A DNA stretch of 64,000 bases from an uncultured cyanobacterium. GTDB taxonomy: Bacteria; Cyanobacteriota; Cyanobacteriia; CACIAM-69d. This document shows, piece by piece, positions 8,235-18,654 of the stretch. A model generated the notes under the pieces. The model did no database searches. It worked only from the letters and a program-made list of their open reading frames with translations, and was not told where the DNA came from. The stretch is from contig CALGDE010000115.1 of the NCBI GenBank assembly GCA_937883785.1, forward strand, positions 1 through 64,000, given 5' to 3'. Made by a program: the position numbers and the translations under genes. The stretch's first letter is position 1, and the number at the start of each line of letters is the position of its first letter.

Positions 8235-8981
8235 CTAACTCTGTTTAAGATTGCCCGCGTGAAGACCGCACTCTTTTTTATCCGCAGTTTCCCACCACCA
8301 GCGTCCTTCCCGCTCGTGCTGGTTGGGCAATACGGGTCGGGTGCAGGGCTCGCAGCCAATACTAATAAACCCACGCTCGTGGAGGGGATTGTAGGGCACT
8401 TCGTAGGAGCGGATATAGAGCCACACCTTTTCTGAGGACCAGTTGGCGAGGGGGTTGAATTTTACGAGGGGATGGTCGGGGCTGCCGAAGAAGCCGTCGT
8501 TTTGAATGACGGGCACATCGGAGCGGGTGGGACTTTGATCCTTGCGCTGTCCAGTGACCCAGGCATCCAGGGTGCTCAGCTTGCGGCGCAGGGGTTTGAC
8601 TTTGCGGACGCCGCAGCATTCTTTATGTCCATCTTCGTAGAAGCTGTACATGCCCTTTTTCCGCACTAGCTCTTCCACAGCGGCGGTTTCAGGGTACATC
8701 ACTTCGATTTCAATATCGTAGTGTTTCCGCACATCTTCTAGGAAACGATAGGTTTCCGGATGGAGGCGACCGGTGTCGAGGCTAAATACTTTGAAGGGCA
8801 TCCCCAGTCGGTGGGCCATGTCGATTAGCACCACGTCTTCCGCGCCGCTGAAAGAGATGGAGATATTGTCGAATAGGGACAGGGCACGCTCCATGATGAT
8901 TTTGGGGTGCTTGCTGACTAATTCTGCGTCAAGGGCTTCGATATCTAATTCGGTGGTGGGTTTTGGGGCGACTTGGATCAT
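8235..8981 (-). CDS. cysH: Phosphoadenylyl/adenylyl-sulfate reductase CysH
   Basis: Thioredoxin-dependent reduction of activated sulfate to sulfite in assimilatory sulfur metabolism. The 248-residue protein has an ATP-pyrophosphatase-like SFSGAEDVV loop (44-52), a substrate motif [13 protein letters not shown] (66-77) and the catalytic ECGLH (Cys238). It also has the Cys122-Cys123 pair and Cys210-x-x-Cys213, the four ligands of a [4Fe-4S] cluster. That cluster is typical of enzymes that use APS directly, whereas E. coli-type PAPS reductases lack these cysteines. Annotation as PAPS reductase is common, but the cysteines favour APS activity. No other sulfate-assimilation gene is adjacent. Confidence 0.93.
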   Translation of the reverse strand: MIQVAPKPTTELDIEALDAELVSKHPKIIMERALSLFDNISISFSGAEDVVLIDMAHRLGMPFKVFSLDTGRLHPETYRFLEDVRKHYDIEIEVMYPETAAVEELVRKKGMYSFYEDGHKECCGVRKVKPLRRKLSTLDAWVTGQRKDQSPTRSDVPVIQNDGFFGSPDHPLVKFNPLANWSSEKVWLYIRSYEVPYNPLHERGFISIGCEPCTRPVLPNQHEREGRWWWETADKKECGLHAGNLKQS

Positions 8982-9195
8982 GGCGGCGTAAGGACTTGGG
9001 ATGCTTCTCTAGAAAACGGATCGGGAACGAAACGGGTGTTTACTTTTTCTTGGGTCGTATTGTATCAATCGAATGGATGGATTAAGCCAGATTACTTAGG
9101 GGCAATGGGGCGGGTATTGGGGCGATCGCCGGACGGATCTCCCCATGGGCGATCGTCACAGTCCGACCTGAGTGTTGCAGCACCCAGTGCAGAGA

Positions 9196-10761
9196 CTAGT
9201 GCAGGAAGTGGCGCATACCGGTGAACACCATGGCAATGCCCAGTTCGTTGGCGGCTTTGATGGATTCGTTGTCACGCATGCTGCCGCCGGGTTGGATGAT
9301 GGCAGTGATTCCGGCGCCAGCGGCGGTGCGTACGGAATCGTCGAAGGGGAAGAAGCCGTCGCTGGCGAGCACTGCGCCGTGGGATTTTTCGCCCGCTTGC
9401 TCTAGGGCAATTTTGACGGAGCCGACCCGATTCATTTGTCCCGCGCCGATGCCGAGGGTGGCGCGATCGCCCGTGACGACAATGGCATTAGATTTCACGT
9501 TTTTCACCACTCGCCAGGCAAAGGCAAGCTCTGTTAATTCATCGGCGGTGGGTTCGCGATCGGTGACCACTTTCCAATCGTCGGAGTTAATGGGCTGGCT
9601 GTCGGCGTCCTGCATTAAAAATCCGCCAGCGAGCGCCTTTACGGTGCGGGAAGGTCCGGCAGTTAAATCCGGCAACACTAGGATTCGCAGGTTCTTCTTC
9701 TTCGCCAGCACTTCTTTGGCATCGTCGTTACAGCCGGGAGCCACGACGCATTCCAGAAAGGTTTCGGTAAAGGCGGCGGCGGTGTCAGCATCGATGGGAC
9801 GGTTTACGGCAACGATGCCACCGAAGGCGGAGACGGAATCAGCGGCGAGGGCTTTGCGGTAGGTGTCTTCCAAAGGCGAATCCACTGCTGCACCAACGGC
9901 GACGCCGCAGGGGTTGGTGTGCTTCAGAATGGCGACGGCGGGGGGATTCTTCGGATCGGCAAAGTCGGAAATAATTTGGCGGGCGGCTTCCAAGTCCACC
10001 AAATTGTTGTAACTCAGGGCTTTACCTTGCAATTGCTCTGCCGCAGCCCAGCCATTGGCGGCACCGGAGGCATACCAAGCCGCGGTTTGGTGGGGGTTTT
10101 CGCCGTAGCGCAAGCTTTGGAATAAATTGCCTGCTGTGGCATAGGACGACGGTAAGCTCTCGGTTTCTTCAGTGGCGTCGTTGTCCGTGAGGTAATTGGC
10201 GATCGCGCAGTCATAGTTCGCGGTGTGCCAAAACGCCTGCCGAGCGGCTGCCTGCCGAAAACTTAGGGACGCTTCACCGTTAGTATCCAATTCTGCCAAG
10301 TAGCCTTCGTATTGATCAGGCTGGCAAAGGATGGTGACGTGGGCGTGGTTTTTCGCTGCGGCTCGCACCATGGTGGGTCCGCCGATATCGATTTTTTCAA
10401 TCGCCTGGGGGCGGGTGACGTCGGGCTGGGCGATCGTGGCTTCAAAGGGATAGAGGTTGACCACCACCAAATCGATGGGGCGCATGCCGTTGGCTTCTAA
10501 ATCGCTGGCATCGCTGTCCAGGTCGCGGCGAGCGAGAATACCGCCGTGGATTTTTGGGTGTAGGGTTTTGACCCGTCCCCCCAGGATCTCCGGTGAGCCG
10601 GTGTAATCGGAGACTTTGGTGACGGGAATCCCGGCATCTTGTAAGGCTTTTGCCGTTCCTCCACTGCTGACGATTTCATAGTTGTGCTTCTCCACCAGTT
10701 GACGGGCAAACTCCACCACGCCGGTCTTATCGGAAACGCTCAGCAGTGCTAACGGTGCCAT
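9196..10761 (-). CDS. purH: Bifunctional AICAR transformylase / IMP cyclohydrolase
   Basis: The last two steps of purine synthesis: formylation of AICAR with 10-formyl-tetrahydrofolate, then ring closure to IMP. The 521-residue length is typical. The N-terminal cyclohydrolase domain (about 1-190) begins LALLSVSDKTGVVEFAR, with RVKTLHPKIHGGIL and GGPTMVRAAAKNH. The C-terminal transformylase domain has LRYGENPHQTAAWY, ILKHTNPCGVAV, SAFGGIVAVN and DGFFPFDD. The start is the ATG at 10761. It diverges from the esterase gene, with a 120-bp shared upstream region. Confidence 0.97.
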   Translation of the reverse strand: MAPLALLSVSDKTGVVEFARQLVEKHNYEIVSSGGTAKALQDAGIPVTKVSDYTGSPEILGGRVKTLHPKIHGGILARRDLDSDASDLEANGMRPIDLVVVNLYPFEATIAQPDVTRPQAIEKIDIGGPTMVRAAAKNHAHVTILCQPDQYEGYLAELDTNGEASLSFRQAAARQAFWHTANYDCAIANYLTDNDATEETESLPSSYATAGNLFQSLRYGENPHQTAAWYASGAANGWAAAEQLQGKALSYNNLVDLEAARQIISDFADPKNPPAVAILKHTNPCGVAVGAAVDSPLEDTYRKALAADSVSAFGGIVAVNRPIDADTAAAFTETFLECVVAPGCNDDAKEVLAKKKNLRILVLPDLTAGPSRTVKALAGGFLMQDADSQPINSDDWKVVTDREPTADELTELAFAWRVVKNVKSNAIVVTGDRATLGIGAGQMNRVGSVKIALEQAGEKSHGAVLASDGFFPFDDSVRTAAGAGITAIIQPGGSMRDNESIKAANELGIAMVFTGMRHFLH

Positions 10762-10881
10762 AAACTTCTCATTTTTGGAAAATGATCTTGGATACGACCC
10801 GCCGTAGACGGTGCAATTCGTGCGTACCCTAGATTCAGTACGAAAGCATTCTACAAGAGCATTTCACAGAGGTGTGCGCCT

Positions 10882-11508
10882 GTGTCTTTAACTGCCACTA
10901 CGATTCCGCCCGAAGACGCTGAAAACGCTGATGGGCTGGTGATTGTCCTCCACGGTTGGGGGGCAAACAGCGCCGATTTGGTATCCCTGTCGCCGATGTT
11001 GGATTTTGGCAATTGCTACTTTGCATTTCCCGATGCGCCCATGCCCCATCCCCATAATCCTCAGGGGCTGATGTGGTACGACTTGGAAGCGGAAGGTTAT
11101 CCCGGTTTGGAGAACAGTCGAGATGCGTTAAAAAACTGGCTCACCGAAATCACCGCCGAACTTAAGGTGCCTCTGGAAAAAACCATCCTGGCAGGCTTCT
11201 CCCAAGGAGGCGCGATGACCTTGGATGTGGGGCTGGATCTGCCTTTAGCCGGACTAGTTTCCTTAAGCGGCTACCTGCACCACGATCCACCCAAAGATCT
11301 TTCCAGTGCGCCGCCGGTTCTGATTATGCACGGCACCCGCGATCCCATCGTGCCGCTGCAAATGGCGCAAATGGCGAAAGAAAATCTCAGCAAACGGGGA
11401 GCATCCGTCACCTACTTCGATTTCCCCATGGATCACAGCATTTGTCCCGATGAAATTTTTCAGCTTGGGAAGTTTATTCGCGATCGCCTCACCGTTAGCA
11501 CCAGCTAA
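10882..11508 (+). CDS. Alpha/beta hydrolase, carboxylesterase/phospholipase family
   Basis: A 208-residue cytoplasmic esterase of the YpfH/acyl-protein-thioesterase type. The motif LHGWGANSADL forms the oxyanion region, the nucleophile elbow is GFSQGG with Ser107, and the probable acid and base are Asp154 (HGTRDPIVP) and His185 (PMDHSICPD). There is no signal peptide. The start is GTG with AGAGGTG upstream. The natural substrate cannot be read from sequence. It precedes the PmbA-like gene by 76 bp on the same strand. Confidence 0.88.
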   Translation: MSLTATTIPPEDAENADGLVIVLHGWGANSADLVSLSPMLDFGNCYFAFPDAPMPHPHNPQGLMWYDLEAEGYPGLENSRDALKNWLTEITAELKVPLEKTILAGFSQGGAMTLDVGLDLPLAGLVSLSGYLHHDPPKDLSSAPPVLIMHGTRDPIVPLQMAQMAKENLSKRGASVTYFDFPMDHSICPDEIFQLGKFIRDRLTVSTS

Positions 11509-11584
11509 AGGGGGATTGAGAGCGCTATATTGAAAACGTTGAGATTTGTATCAATCCCCGTAACTCGGTTCTAGTTAGCTACCC

Positions 11585-12925
11585 ATGATCGACATTCAAA
11601 CTCTGGCTTCGACGGCACAAACCTTGGCGGAAGAACTGGCGATCGCCAAGTTTGATATTTATGGGTCATCCACAGATTCAACCAGCGTCAAGGTGGATAA
11701 GGGGGAGCCGGAGAATGTGAAGGCGTCCCAGCGGTCCGGTGTAACGGTGCGAGTTTGGAACGAGAAGGGGCAGGTAGGAATTACGTCCACGACGGATTTT
11801 GATCAGACGGGGTTGAAGACAGCGTTGGCGACGGCGAAGGAGGCGAGCGAGTTTGGGGTGGTGGAACACGCGCCGGATTTTAGCCCCGCTGCCACTGAGC
11901 CGATTCCTGACTTAAAGAGCGATCTTGTGGAACCTGCGCCGATTCCTGATTTGTTGGATGCGTTGGTGAAGGCGGAAAAGGAATTTTTGGATGCTCACCC
12001 GGCGATCGCGGCAGTGCCCTACAACAACCTGTCCCAAAGCGATACGGAGCGGTTTTATCTGAATAGCGAAGGGGCAATGCGCCACGAAGCTCGGTCTGTT
12101 GCCTCTACTTATTTAGTGAGCAAAACGGAGCAGGAGGGCAAGAAGCCTCGCAGCGCTGGTGCTTACCGGGTGTCCCAAGGCTTGGCGACGTTAGATATGG
12201 ACGGCTGCGTGGGCGAGGCGATCGAGAAAACTGTCAGCCATTTGGATTACAGCACGGTGCCGTCGGGGCAATACACCATCGTGTTTTCCGCTGAAGCATT
12301 TCTGAGTTTGCTGGGGGCGTTCTCGAATATGTATAACGCCCAAAGTATTTTGGATAATCAAAGTCTTTCGACGGCGGAATCCCTTGGAGAAGCGATCGCC
12401 TCTCCCCTGCTGTCGGTTTACGACGACGCCCACCATCCCGACAACATTGGCGTTAGCTATTTCGATGGCGAGGGCACACCAACCCAGCGAGTGGCGCTAA
12501 TCGAAAAGGGCGTGCTGACCAACTTCCTCCATAGCGCTGGCACTGCAAAGCGCATGGGAGCGAAGCCCACTGGTCATGCGGGCATTGGGGCAAAGGTTAG
12601 CGTCGGTCCTGAGTTTTACCACGTCACCCGAGGGGAGCAGGCGGAGAAATCCTACAGCTTGGATACCGCTGAGAACGTGATCTTTATTGATGAGGTGCAG
12701 GCGCTGCACGCGGGTGTGAAATCGTTGGAGGGGTCATTCTCGTTGCCCTTTGACGGTTGGTTGGTGAATAAGGGGAGTCGCCGCAGCGTTGATTCTGCCA
12801 CTGTTGCCGGTGATTTCCGCGAACTGCTGAAGTCCATTATTTATGTGGAAGAGGAAACGGAAGTGACCCCCGGCGGCGTTTGCCCACGCATTTGGGTTGA
12901 AGGCTTGTCCGTTACCGGCGACTAA
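11585..12925 (+). CDS. pmbA: TldD/PmbA family protein (TldE-like)
   Basis: A 446-residue member of the TldD/PmbA family. In bacteria TldD and TldE form a heterodimeric zinc protease acting on unfolded peptides, microcin precursors and CcdA. In that pair the metal site is on TldD, and PmbA/TldE lacks the HExxxH motif. No HExxxH is visible here, so this is the TldE-type partner. Recognisable segments are SSTDSTSVKVDKGEPENVKA, RSGVTVRVWNEKGQVGI and the C-terminal PFDGWLVNKGSRRSVDSATV, followed by GDFRELLKSI. No TldD partner is next to it. Its stop overlaps the convergent VOC gene by 4 bases. Confidence 0.87.
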   Translation: MIDIQTLASTAQTLAEELAIAKFDIYGSSTDSTSVKVDKGEPENVKASQRSGVTVRVWNEKGQVGITSTTDFDQTGLKTALATAKEASEFGVVEHAPDFSPAATEPIPDLKSDLVEPAPIPDLLDALVKAEKEFLDAHPAIAAVPYNNLSQSDTERFYLNSEGAMRHEARSVASTYLVSKTEQEGKKPRSAGAYRVSQGLATLDMDGCVGEAIEKTVSHLDYSTVPSGQYTIVFSAEAFLSLLGAFSNMYNAQSILDNQSLSTAESLGEAIASPLLSVYDDAHHPDNIGVSYFDGEGTPTQRVALIEKGVLTNFLHSAGTAKRMGAKPTGHAGIGAKVSVGPEFYHVTRGEQAEKSYSLDTAENVIFIDEVQALHAGVKSLEGSFSLPFDGWLVNKGSRRSVDSATVAGDFRELLKSIIYVEEETEVTPGGVCPRIWVEGLSVTGD

Positions 12926-13380
12926 TGCTGGTTATCGAGGGTGCGATCGCCAATACGCGAATCCCCCCGAGAGCCAAACACAGCTTCGGCATTGCAGTAG
13001 AACTTGAATTCCATCAGGTTGTCGAAGGGGTCGGCGATAAAAACGGTGTAGTGTTCTAGCCAATCACCGGTAAAGCGCCGGCGAGGTTTGTCGTAGAACG
13101 GAATTTCCTGCGATCGCATCCGTTCCACCAATGCCTCCCAATCCTCCAGCGTTTCAAATACCAGCCCGAAATGGCGGGGGTAGACGCCGCGTTGGGGAGA
13201 AATATCTTTCGCCAAATGGGCTACTAGCTGATTGCCGTAGAGGTTTAAAATCAGCGCCGATTTTGACTCGCGCCCTACCTCACAGCCAAGCCGATCTCCA
13301 TAAAACTCCTTTGCCTGCGCCATATCCAATACGGGAAATGCCAAGTGAAATACTGCTGATCCTGATAGGTCTCGCTCCAT
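12922..13380 (-). CDS. VOC-superfamily protein (glyoxalase/dioxygenase fold)
   Basis: About 152 residues from the ATG at 13380; a TTG five codons upstream is weaker. One VOC domain fills the protein: FHLAFPVLDMAQAKEFYGDRL, GCEVGRES, HFGLVFETLEDWEALVERM and the C-terminal FIADPFDNLMEFKFY, whose ending Glu is a typical metal ligand. The substrate is unknown; the family includes glyoxalases, extradiol dioxygenases and resistance proteins. The last codons overlap the end of the convergent PmbA gene. Confidence 0.85.
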   Translation of the reverse strand: MERDLSGSAVFHLAFPVLDMAQAKEFYGDRLGCEVGRESKSALILNLYGNQLVAHLAKDISPQRGVYPRHFGLVFETLEDWEALVERMRSQEIPFYDKPRRRFTGDWLEHYTVFIADPFDNLMEFKFYCNAEAVFGSRGDSRIGDRTLDNQH

Positions 13381-13460
13381 AGTCTCCACCCTCAAAGTCC
13401 TTTCAATTTAGGCTTTCAATTTAGGATAGATAGGACGAAGCGCAGGTGCGAGGGGAACAG

Positions 13461-14252
13461 ATGGGGGCGATCGCCGATTGGGTCACCGTGGGTAGCGAGT
13501 TGAGCTGGCAGCCGTGGCTATTTGGCGCGGTTTTAAACGCGGTGCTGCTGTTGATTGTGTGGCGATTGCCCAAGGCGTTGTTGACCCCGGCGGGGATTGT
13601 CCATGCTTGGTTTTTGGGCGTAATTGTTTGGGGATGTTTGGGGTGGCCGGGCTATGTGGTGGTTGGGCTATATTTTATTGCCGGGTCGGCGGTGACGCGG
13701 GTGGGGTTGGCGGAAAAGGAAGCGGCGGGGATTGCGGAGAAGCGATCCGGGGCGCGGGGTCCGGAAAATGTGTGGGGTTCGGCGGCGACGGCGACGGTAT
13801 GTGCTCTGGGAGTGCTGGGGGCGATCGCCACAAACTCTCCTCAATGGATTCCCTGGCTATGGCTGGGCTATGTGGCTAGCTTTGCCACCAAACTATCGGA
13901 CACCTTCGCCAGCGAAATTGGTAAAGCCTACGGTAAGCGCACGTTTTCCATGGTCACCCTACAGCCGGTGGCGGCGGGTACCGAGGGGGCGGTGAGTTTG
14001 GAAGGGACGATCGCCGGAGTTATTGGTTCGTTGTTGATTGCGCTGGGCGGCTGGGGCGTGGGTTTAATTTCCCTGCTGGGCATTGCCATCTGCGCAGTGG
14101 CAGCGTTTATTGGCACCACCGCCGAAAGTTTTATCGGTGCCACCCTTCAGGACAAGTTCAACTGGATGACCAACGAAGTAGTAAACGCCATTAATACGCT
14201 GATTGGGGCGATCGCAGCGATCGGGTTAGGAGTAATTCTCGGCTTGGGATAG
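13461..14252 (+). CDS. DUF92 / TIGR00297 membrane protein (phytyl-phosphate kinase-like)
   Basis: A polytopic membrane protein of about 263 residues with seven or so hydrophobic segments. Characteristic pieces are LTPAGIVHAWFLGVIVWG, GSAVTRVG, GARGPENVWGSAATATVCAL, ATKLSDTFASEIGKAYG, EGAVSLEGTIAG and ESFIGATLQDKFNWMTNEVVN. Plant VTE6, a phytyl-phosphate kinase of tocopherol and chlorophyll-phytol recycling, belongs to this family, and that role is inferred here. The ATG at 13461 follows GAGGGGAA and is preferred over the in-frame GTG at 13446. Confidence 0.85.
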   Translation: MGAIADWVTVGSELSWQPWLFGAVLNAVLLLIVWRLPKALLTPAGIVHAWFLGVIVWGCLGWPGYVVVGLYFIAGSAVTRVGLAEKEAAGIAEKRSGARGPENVWGSAATATVCALGVLGAIATNSPQWIPWLWLGYVASFATKLSDTFASEIGKAYGKRTFSMVTLQPVAAGTEGAVSLEGTIAGVIGSLLIALGGWGVGLISLLGIAICAVAAFIGTTAESFIGATLQDKFNWMTNEVVNAINTLIGAIAAIGLGVILGLG

Positions 14253-14318
14253 TTGGGAGGCTGTGGGGTTAGATTGAGAGTAGTTGTTTTGCTATGAGAT
14301 TTCGTCGGAGAAAGTCCC

Positions 14319-15014
14319 ATGGTTGTTGCCCCGGTTACTGCCACCCCCACCGTTGCTATTTCCCCCGATAGTTTGATGATTCCCAGTGGCGGTCATGTGG
14401 TGTTTCAAGGGGTGACCTGGGAGCAGTTTGAGGCGATCGCCCTGACCTTTGGCTACACCTCTGGCTACCGATTAGCGTATGACAATGAAAAGTTAGAAAT
14501 TATGGTCCCCTTTCCCGAGCACGAGTATTTCAAATCTTCCCTCAGCGACCTGGTTAAGGATATTGCAGACGAGCTAGACATGGATTATGCGTGTTACGGC
14601 TCCACCACCTGGCGTCAGCATCTGAAGAAAATGGGGGTAGAGGCAGATGATTGTTTTTATATTCAAAACGAGGCGATGGTGCGGGGGCGAACAGATCTTG
14701 ACACCAGCTTGAAGACAGATCCGCCGCCAGATTTAGTGTTGGAAATTGATGTAACCAGCAAATCCCTGGCAAGGTTCCCTATTTACGCTCAGTTGGGAGT
14801 GCCAGAAATTTGGCGTTATGACGAGGGTAAACTGGAGATTGACGAGTTGGTAAAAGAGGGGATTTACCAGCAGCGAGAAACCAGTGTGGCGCTTCCTAAA
14901 ATTCCTGCGAGCGAGTTACCAGATTTGATTGAGCAGCATCGTTCCCAAGGGCAGCGAGCGATACGAAAGGCGGTGCGATCATGGGCAGCGCAATTTCGGC
15001 AGTCTGATGAGTGA
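14319..15014 (+). CDS. Uma2 family (DUF820) putative endonuclease
   Basis: A 231-residue member of the PD-(D/E)xK-fold Uma2 family, which is greatly expanded in cyanobacteria and of largely unknown role. The core motif is PPPDLVLEIDVTSKS, with the acidic DLVLEID strand, then IYAQLGVPEIWRYDEGKLEI. The N-terminal stretch VTWEQFEAIALTFGYTSGYRLAYDNEKLEIMVP is typical. GGAG lies nine bases before the ATG. It follows the DUF92 gene by 66 bp. Confidence 0.87.
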   Translation: MVVAPVTATPTVAISPDSLMIPSGGHVVFQGVTWEQFEAIALTFGYTSGYRLAYDNEKLEIMVPFPEHEYFKSSLSDLVKDIADELDMDYACYGSTTWRQHLKKMGVEADDCFYIQNEAMVRGRTDLDTSLKTDPPPDLVLEIDVTSKSLARFPIYAQLGVPEIWRYDEGKLEIDELVKEGIYQQRETSVALPKIPASELPDLIEQHRSQGQRAIRKAVRSWAAQFRQSDE

Positions 15015-15249
15015 CATTAGTACGCTGATTGGGGTGATCGGGGTGGGACTGATCTCATTGACTTTGGGTAAGGTAAAAATAAGAGACTAAAAGTTGATGA
15101 CCCACCTTGGCTCTCAGCTTTTGTGCATCTATTCCCATGGCTCATCGGTGGAGAAAACATGTTTATCTTTCAGGTTGGGAATAGCGGTAAACCCCTGAAT
15201 CAGTCAGTCAGTTAATCCTTAGCCCTGCACCAATAGAATTTTGCTGAAA

Positions 15250-16944
15250 ATGCGCCGAACAAGAAAAAAAACAACGATCACAAGCATTTACAGAGTATTT
15301 TTTCTGACGATGACGCTGATTAGTGTCATCAGCTTAGTGATGTTCATTGTCGGAGAAAAGCAGGCTTTAGACGATAACTATTGGGTGACGCATACCCATG
15401 AAGTAATCACCACCGCTGCCAACTTTGATAAGCAGTTAGTGGACGCAGAAACCGGGCAACGAGGATTTCTACTAACGGATTCGCCGTCATATTTGGAGCC
15501 TTACTACACCGGTAGACAAGGAGCAACGGAAAGACTAAACAAGCTTAAATTTCTGACCCATAGCGACGATGCTCAACAGCAGCGATTAGAAGAAATTCAG
15601 GGGTTGATGCAACAGAAGTTTGCGGAGTTGCAGGAGACGATTGACCTAGCCACAAGCGGACGGAAAGATCAGGCTCTGGCGCTCGTCAAAACTGACGAAG
15701 GTAAGCAACTGATGGACGATATGCGCCCTATCCTTTACAACTTCACTGAGGCAGAGTCCCGCCTTTTGGAGGAGCGACAGGCGCAATTCAAGACAACAAC
15801 GTTTACGGCTCAAATTTGGTATATCTCTGAATTAGTTATCGTCGTTATTGTGCTGGTAATTGGTTCTACCATAATCAAAACCAAGGTGATTATCCCCCTT
15901 ACTGATCTGGCCAAATTCGCACTCAAACTGGGTCAAGGAGAAAAAGTTGACTTTCCCAAGCATTCAGAAATTGAAGAAGTTGAGAACCTTACTCGATCAT
16001 TTGAGTATATGGCCGGCGAAATTGAGTCTCGATCTACGGCATTAGTCGCTCAGAAACAACAATTGCAATTAAGGGTTGATAGACAAACCCTCGAACTAAT
16101 CCAAAGCGAGAAAATGTCATCTCTTGGGCAATTGGTTGCAGGTGTCGCCCACGAGATTAATAACCCGGTGAACTTTATTCACGGCAACATTACTCCACTG
16201 ATTGAGAACACCCAAAATCTGCTTGATCTAATTAAGCTTTATCAAACGACTTATCCCACCACATCCGTTGAGATTGAAGAGAGAATTGAAGACATTGATT
16301 TAGACTTTTTAAGGGAAGACTCTCTCAAAATTCTGGACTCAATGACAGTTGGGACAAAACGCATTCGCCAGATTGTAAGTTCCCTTAGAAATTTCTCTCG
16401 CTTGGATGAATCAGAATACAAGGCAGCAGATATTCATGAAGGGCTTGATAGCACGTTGTTGATCCTAGATCATCGCATCAAAGCGACCTCTGAACGACCC
16501 GGAATTCAAATTGAAAAAGACTACGGTAATCTACCCCTGGTGAAATGTTATCCAGGGCAATTGAATCAGGTGTTTATGAATATCTTGGTTAATGCCTTAG
16601 ATGCTTTAGAAGAGCGCGATCTCGATCGGTCTTTAGAAGCGATTAATCAAAACCCTAGTACCATCAAACTTCACACTCAGCGGCTTGGGACTGATCGAGT
16701 GGCAATTCACATTGAGAATAATGGGCCAGAGATTCCAGAAAAGATTCGCCAGCAGGTTTTTGATCCGTTTTTCACCACAAAACCTGTTGGTAAGGGCACA
16801 GGCATTGGAATGTCCATCAGCTATAAAATCATCACCGAAAAGCATGGCGGCACCCTTCATTGCCAATCCTCTGCTGGTGAAGGAACCAGATTTATAATCG
16901 AAATTCCATTTGATCTGCAACGTTCTTCGGAAGGATTGAACTGA
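15250..16944 (+). CDS. CHASE3-domain sensor histidine kinase
   Basis: A 564-residue membrane kinase starting at the ATG at 15250 (a TTG three codons earlier is possible). TM1 lies near residues 15-40. The CHASE3 sensor follows ([24 protein letters not shown], then [15 protein letters not shown]), with TM2 near 200-220 ([17 protein letters not shown]) and a HAMP segment ([15 protein letters not shown]). The phosphoacceptor His is residue 301 in [15 protein letters not shown]. The ATPase domain shows [14 protein letters not shown] and [14 protein letters not shown]. No response regulator is adjacent, so it is an orphan kinase. The gene lacks HIP1 sites and is AT-richer than its neighbours, a possible sign of transfer. 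Confidence 0.92.
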   Translation: MRRTRKKTTITSIYRVFFLTMTLISVISLVMFIVGEKQALDDNYWVTHTHEVITTAANFDKQLVDAETGQRGFLLTDSPSYLEPYYTGRQGATERLNKLKFLTHSDDAQQQRLEEIQGLMQQKFAELQETIDLATSGRKDQALALVKTDEGKQLMDDMRPILYNFTEAESRLLEERQAQFKTTTFTAQIWYISELVIVVIVLVIGSTIIKTKVIIPLTDLAKFALKLGQGEKVDFPKHSEIEEVENLTRSFEYMAGEIESRSTALVAQKQQLQLRVDRQTLELIQSEKMSSLGQLVAGVAHEINNPVNFIHGNITPLIENTQNLLDLIKLYQTTYPTTSVEIEERIEDIDLDFLREDSLKILDSMTVGTKRIRQIVSSLRNFSRLDESEYKAADIHEGLDSTLLILDHRIKATSERPGIQIEKDYGNLPLVKCYPGQLNQVFMNILVNALDALEERDLDRSLEAINQNPSTIKLHTQRLGTDRVAIHIENNGPEIPEKIRQQVFDPFFTTKPVGKGTGIGMSISYKIITEKHGGTLHCQSSAGEGTRFIIEIPFDLQRSSEGLN

Positions 16945-17151
16945 TGTGATGGGGTTTGTTAGTTGTTCAACCACAGGCTGAATCATTAGCTTTTTTACTT
17001 TTCACATATCCACTGAGGCGATCGCAGGGTGGCGGATTATTTCTCGTTCGCCATGCGTTGAAGCCTCCGGTTGAATGGGGTAGGCTTGAGCCACTTTAAT
17101 TAGTGCGTTCACTGGGTGCGCCTGACCAACGCGCTGTTTGTCACCCATCCC

Positions 17152-18654
17152 ATGACCTTTCTGTCCCTGTCCTACACCCTGTTTTTGCCGTTGGTAGTGG
17201 CAGCCTTTTGGCTTGCTCCAACACGACTATGGCGACTGTCGGTGCTGCTAATTGTCAGCCTGGTTTTTTACGGGTTGCACGAACCCATCGACATCACGTT
17301 GCTACTGGCGGGGGTGTTGATTAATTTTTGGCTGGGGCTGGCAATTGGAGGCGTGCCCAGCCTCCAGGTGCGCAACCTGCTTCATCCTCAGCGCGACGGG
17401 CGACGACAACAACAACGCAAAAAGCTCCTCACCATCGGCGTTGTTTTCAATATCCTGCTGCTCTTCGGCTTTAAATACGTCCCCTTTGTGCTGAACACCC
17501 TGGGTTGGGGCTTCCAAGAACCCGCCCTCTTCGATATCGCTGGCTGGGTGACCCGCTATATCGCCGCACCGCTGGGGCTAAGCTTCTTCGCCTTCGAATG
17601 CATCGCTTACCTGGTGGACGTTTTTCGCGGCGCCCCCCCCGCCGAAGATTTTATTGAGTTTGCCACCTACAAACTCTTCTTCCCAAAGCTACTGTCCGGT
17701 CCCATCGTTCGCTACCAAACCCTAGCCAGCAAGCTAAAAAACATTGCCCAACAGCGTTTTCTAAATTCAGCCCAACTCAGCGAAGGGCTTTGGCTAATTG
17801 CCTGCGGTGCGATCAAGAAAGGAATCGTTGCCGACTCTTTGGCGATCGGGGTGAACCTTGCGTTCAACAATCTGGAGCGGGCAGGCAGCGGTGATATCTG
17901 GCTAGCCACCGTCGCCTATGGCTTGCAGCTTTACCTGGATTTCAGCGGCTATGTAGATATCGCCCGAGGCAGTGCCCTACTGCTGGGCTTCGAGCTGCCC
18001 ATGAACTTCGACTTCCCTTACCTATCCAACAGCCTTGCCGACTTCTGGCGGCGGTGGCATATGACCCTAGGAGCCTGGCTACGAAATTATCTTTACTTCC
18101 CCCTCGGCGGCTCCCGGCTCGGTTTATGGCGCACCTGCCTGAACCTGTGCATCGTGATGCTGCTCGGCGGATTATGGCACGGTGCGGCATGGGGCTTTAT
18201 CGTGTGGGGCGGCATTCATGGACTCGGGCTGGCGCTCCATCGCTGCACGGAAAATCTGAGCCAGCGTCTCCCCCAACTGCAAAAATTCTGGAAATCTCCC
18301 CCCGGCTGGCTGCTAGGCTGGAGCCTTACCCAAGCCACCGTATTCTTTAGCTGGATATTTTTCCGTCTGCCGGATTTAAACCAATCTGGACGGGCGATCG
18401 CCCACTTCTTTAATCACCCCGCTGACCCCCAGTTTGTCACCTTGGTTTATCAGGAAACATTGGGATTGGATCGGTCTCAAATAGTTTGGCTATTGTTAGG
18501 AATTGTGGGCGTTATGGTGCTTAACTATGGCATCGAAAAAGGACTTCGCCTGAAACTTAACTGGCCCATAAAGCTTGCCCTTGCCCCCACCTGCCTATTG
18601 GCGGTTTGGATTTTGGCTCCCGAAGGAGTGCCTTTTATCTACTTCAATTTCTAA
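17152..18654 (+). CDS. MBOAT family O-acyltransferase (AlgI-like)
   Basis: A 500-residue polytopic membrane enzyme that moves acyl, usually acetyl, groups onto a surface glycan or similar acceptor. The ATG at 17152 gives MTFLSLSYTLFLPLVVAAFW, the usual start of this family; an in-frame GTG at 17116 is less likely. Diagnostic motifs are FGFKYVPF, PLGLSFFAFECIAYLVDVFRG, FPKLLSGPIVRYQTL, DFWRRWHMTLGAWLRNYLYFPLGG and the conserved-histidine region GLWHGAAWGFIVWGGIHG. An AlgJ/AlgX or SGNH partner is not next to it, so the acceptor is unknown. Confidence 0.92.
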   Translation: MTFLSLSYTLFLPLVVAAFWLAPTRLWRLSVLLIVSLVFYGLHEPIDITLLLAGVLINFWLGLAIGGVPSLQVRNLLHPQRDGRRQQQRKKLLTIGVVFNILLLFGFKYVPFVLNTLGWGFQEPALFDIAGWVTRYIAAPLGLSFFAFECIAYLVDVFRGAPPAEDFIEFATYKLFFPKLLSGPIVRYQTLASKLKNIAQQRFLNSAQLSEGLWLIACGAIKKGIVADSLAIGVNLAFNNLERAGSGDIWLATVAYGLQLYLDFSGYVDIARGSALLLGFELPMNFDFPYLSNSLADFWRRWHMTLGAWLRNYLYFPLGGSRLGLWRTCLNLCIVMLLGGLWHGAAWGFIVWGGIHGLGLALHRCTENLSQRLPQLQKFWKSPPGWLLGWSLTQATVFFSWIFFRLPDLNQSGRAIAHFFNHPADPQFVTLVYQETLGLDRSQIVWLLLGIVGVMVLNYGIEKGLRLKLNWPIKLALAPTCLLAVWILAPEGVPFIYFNF

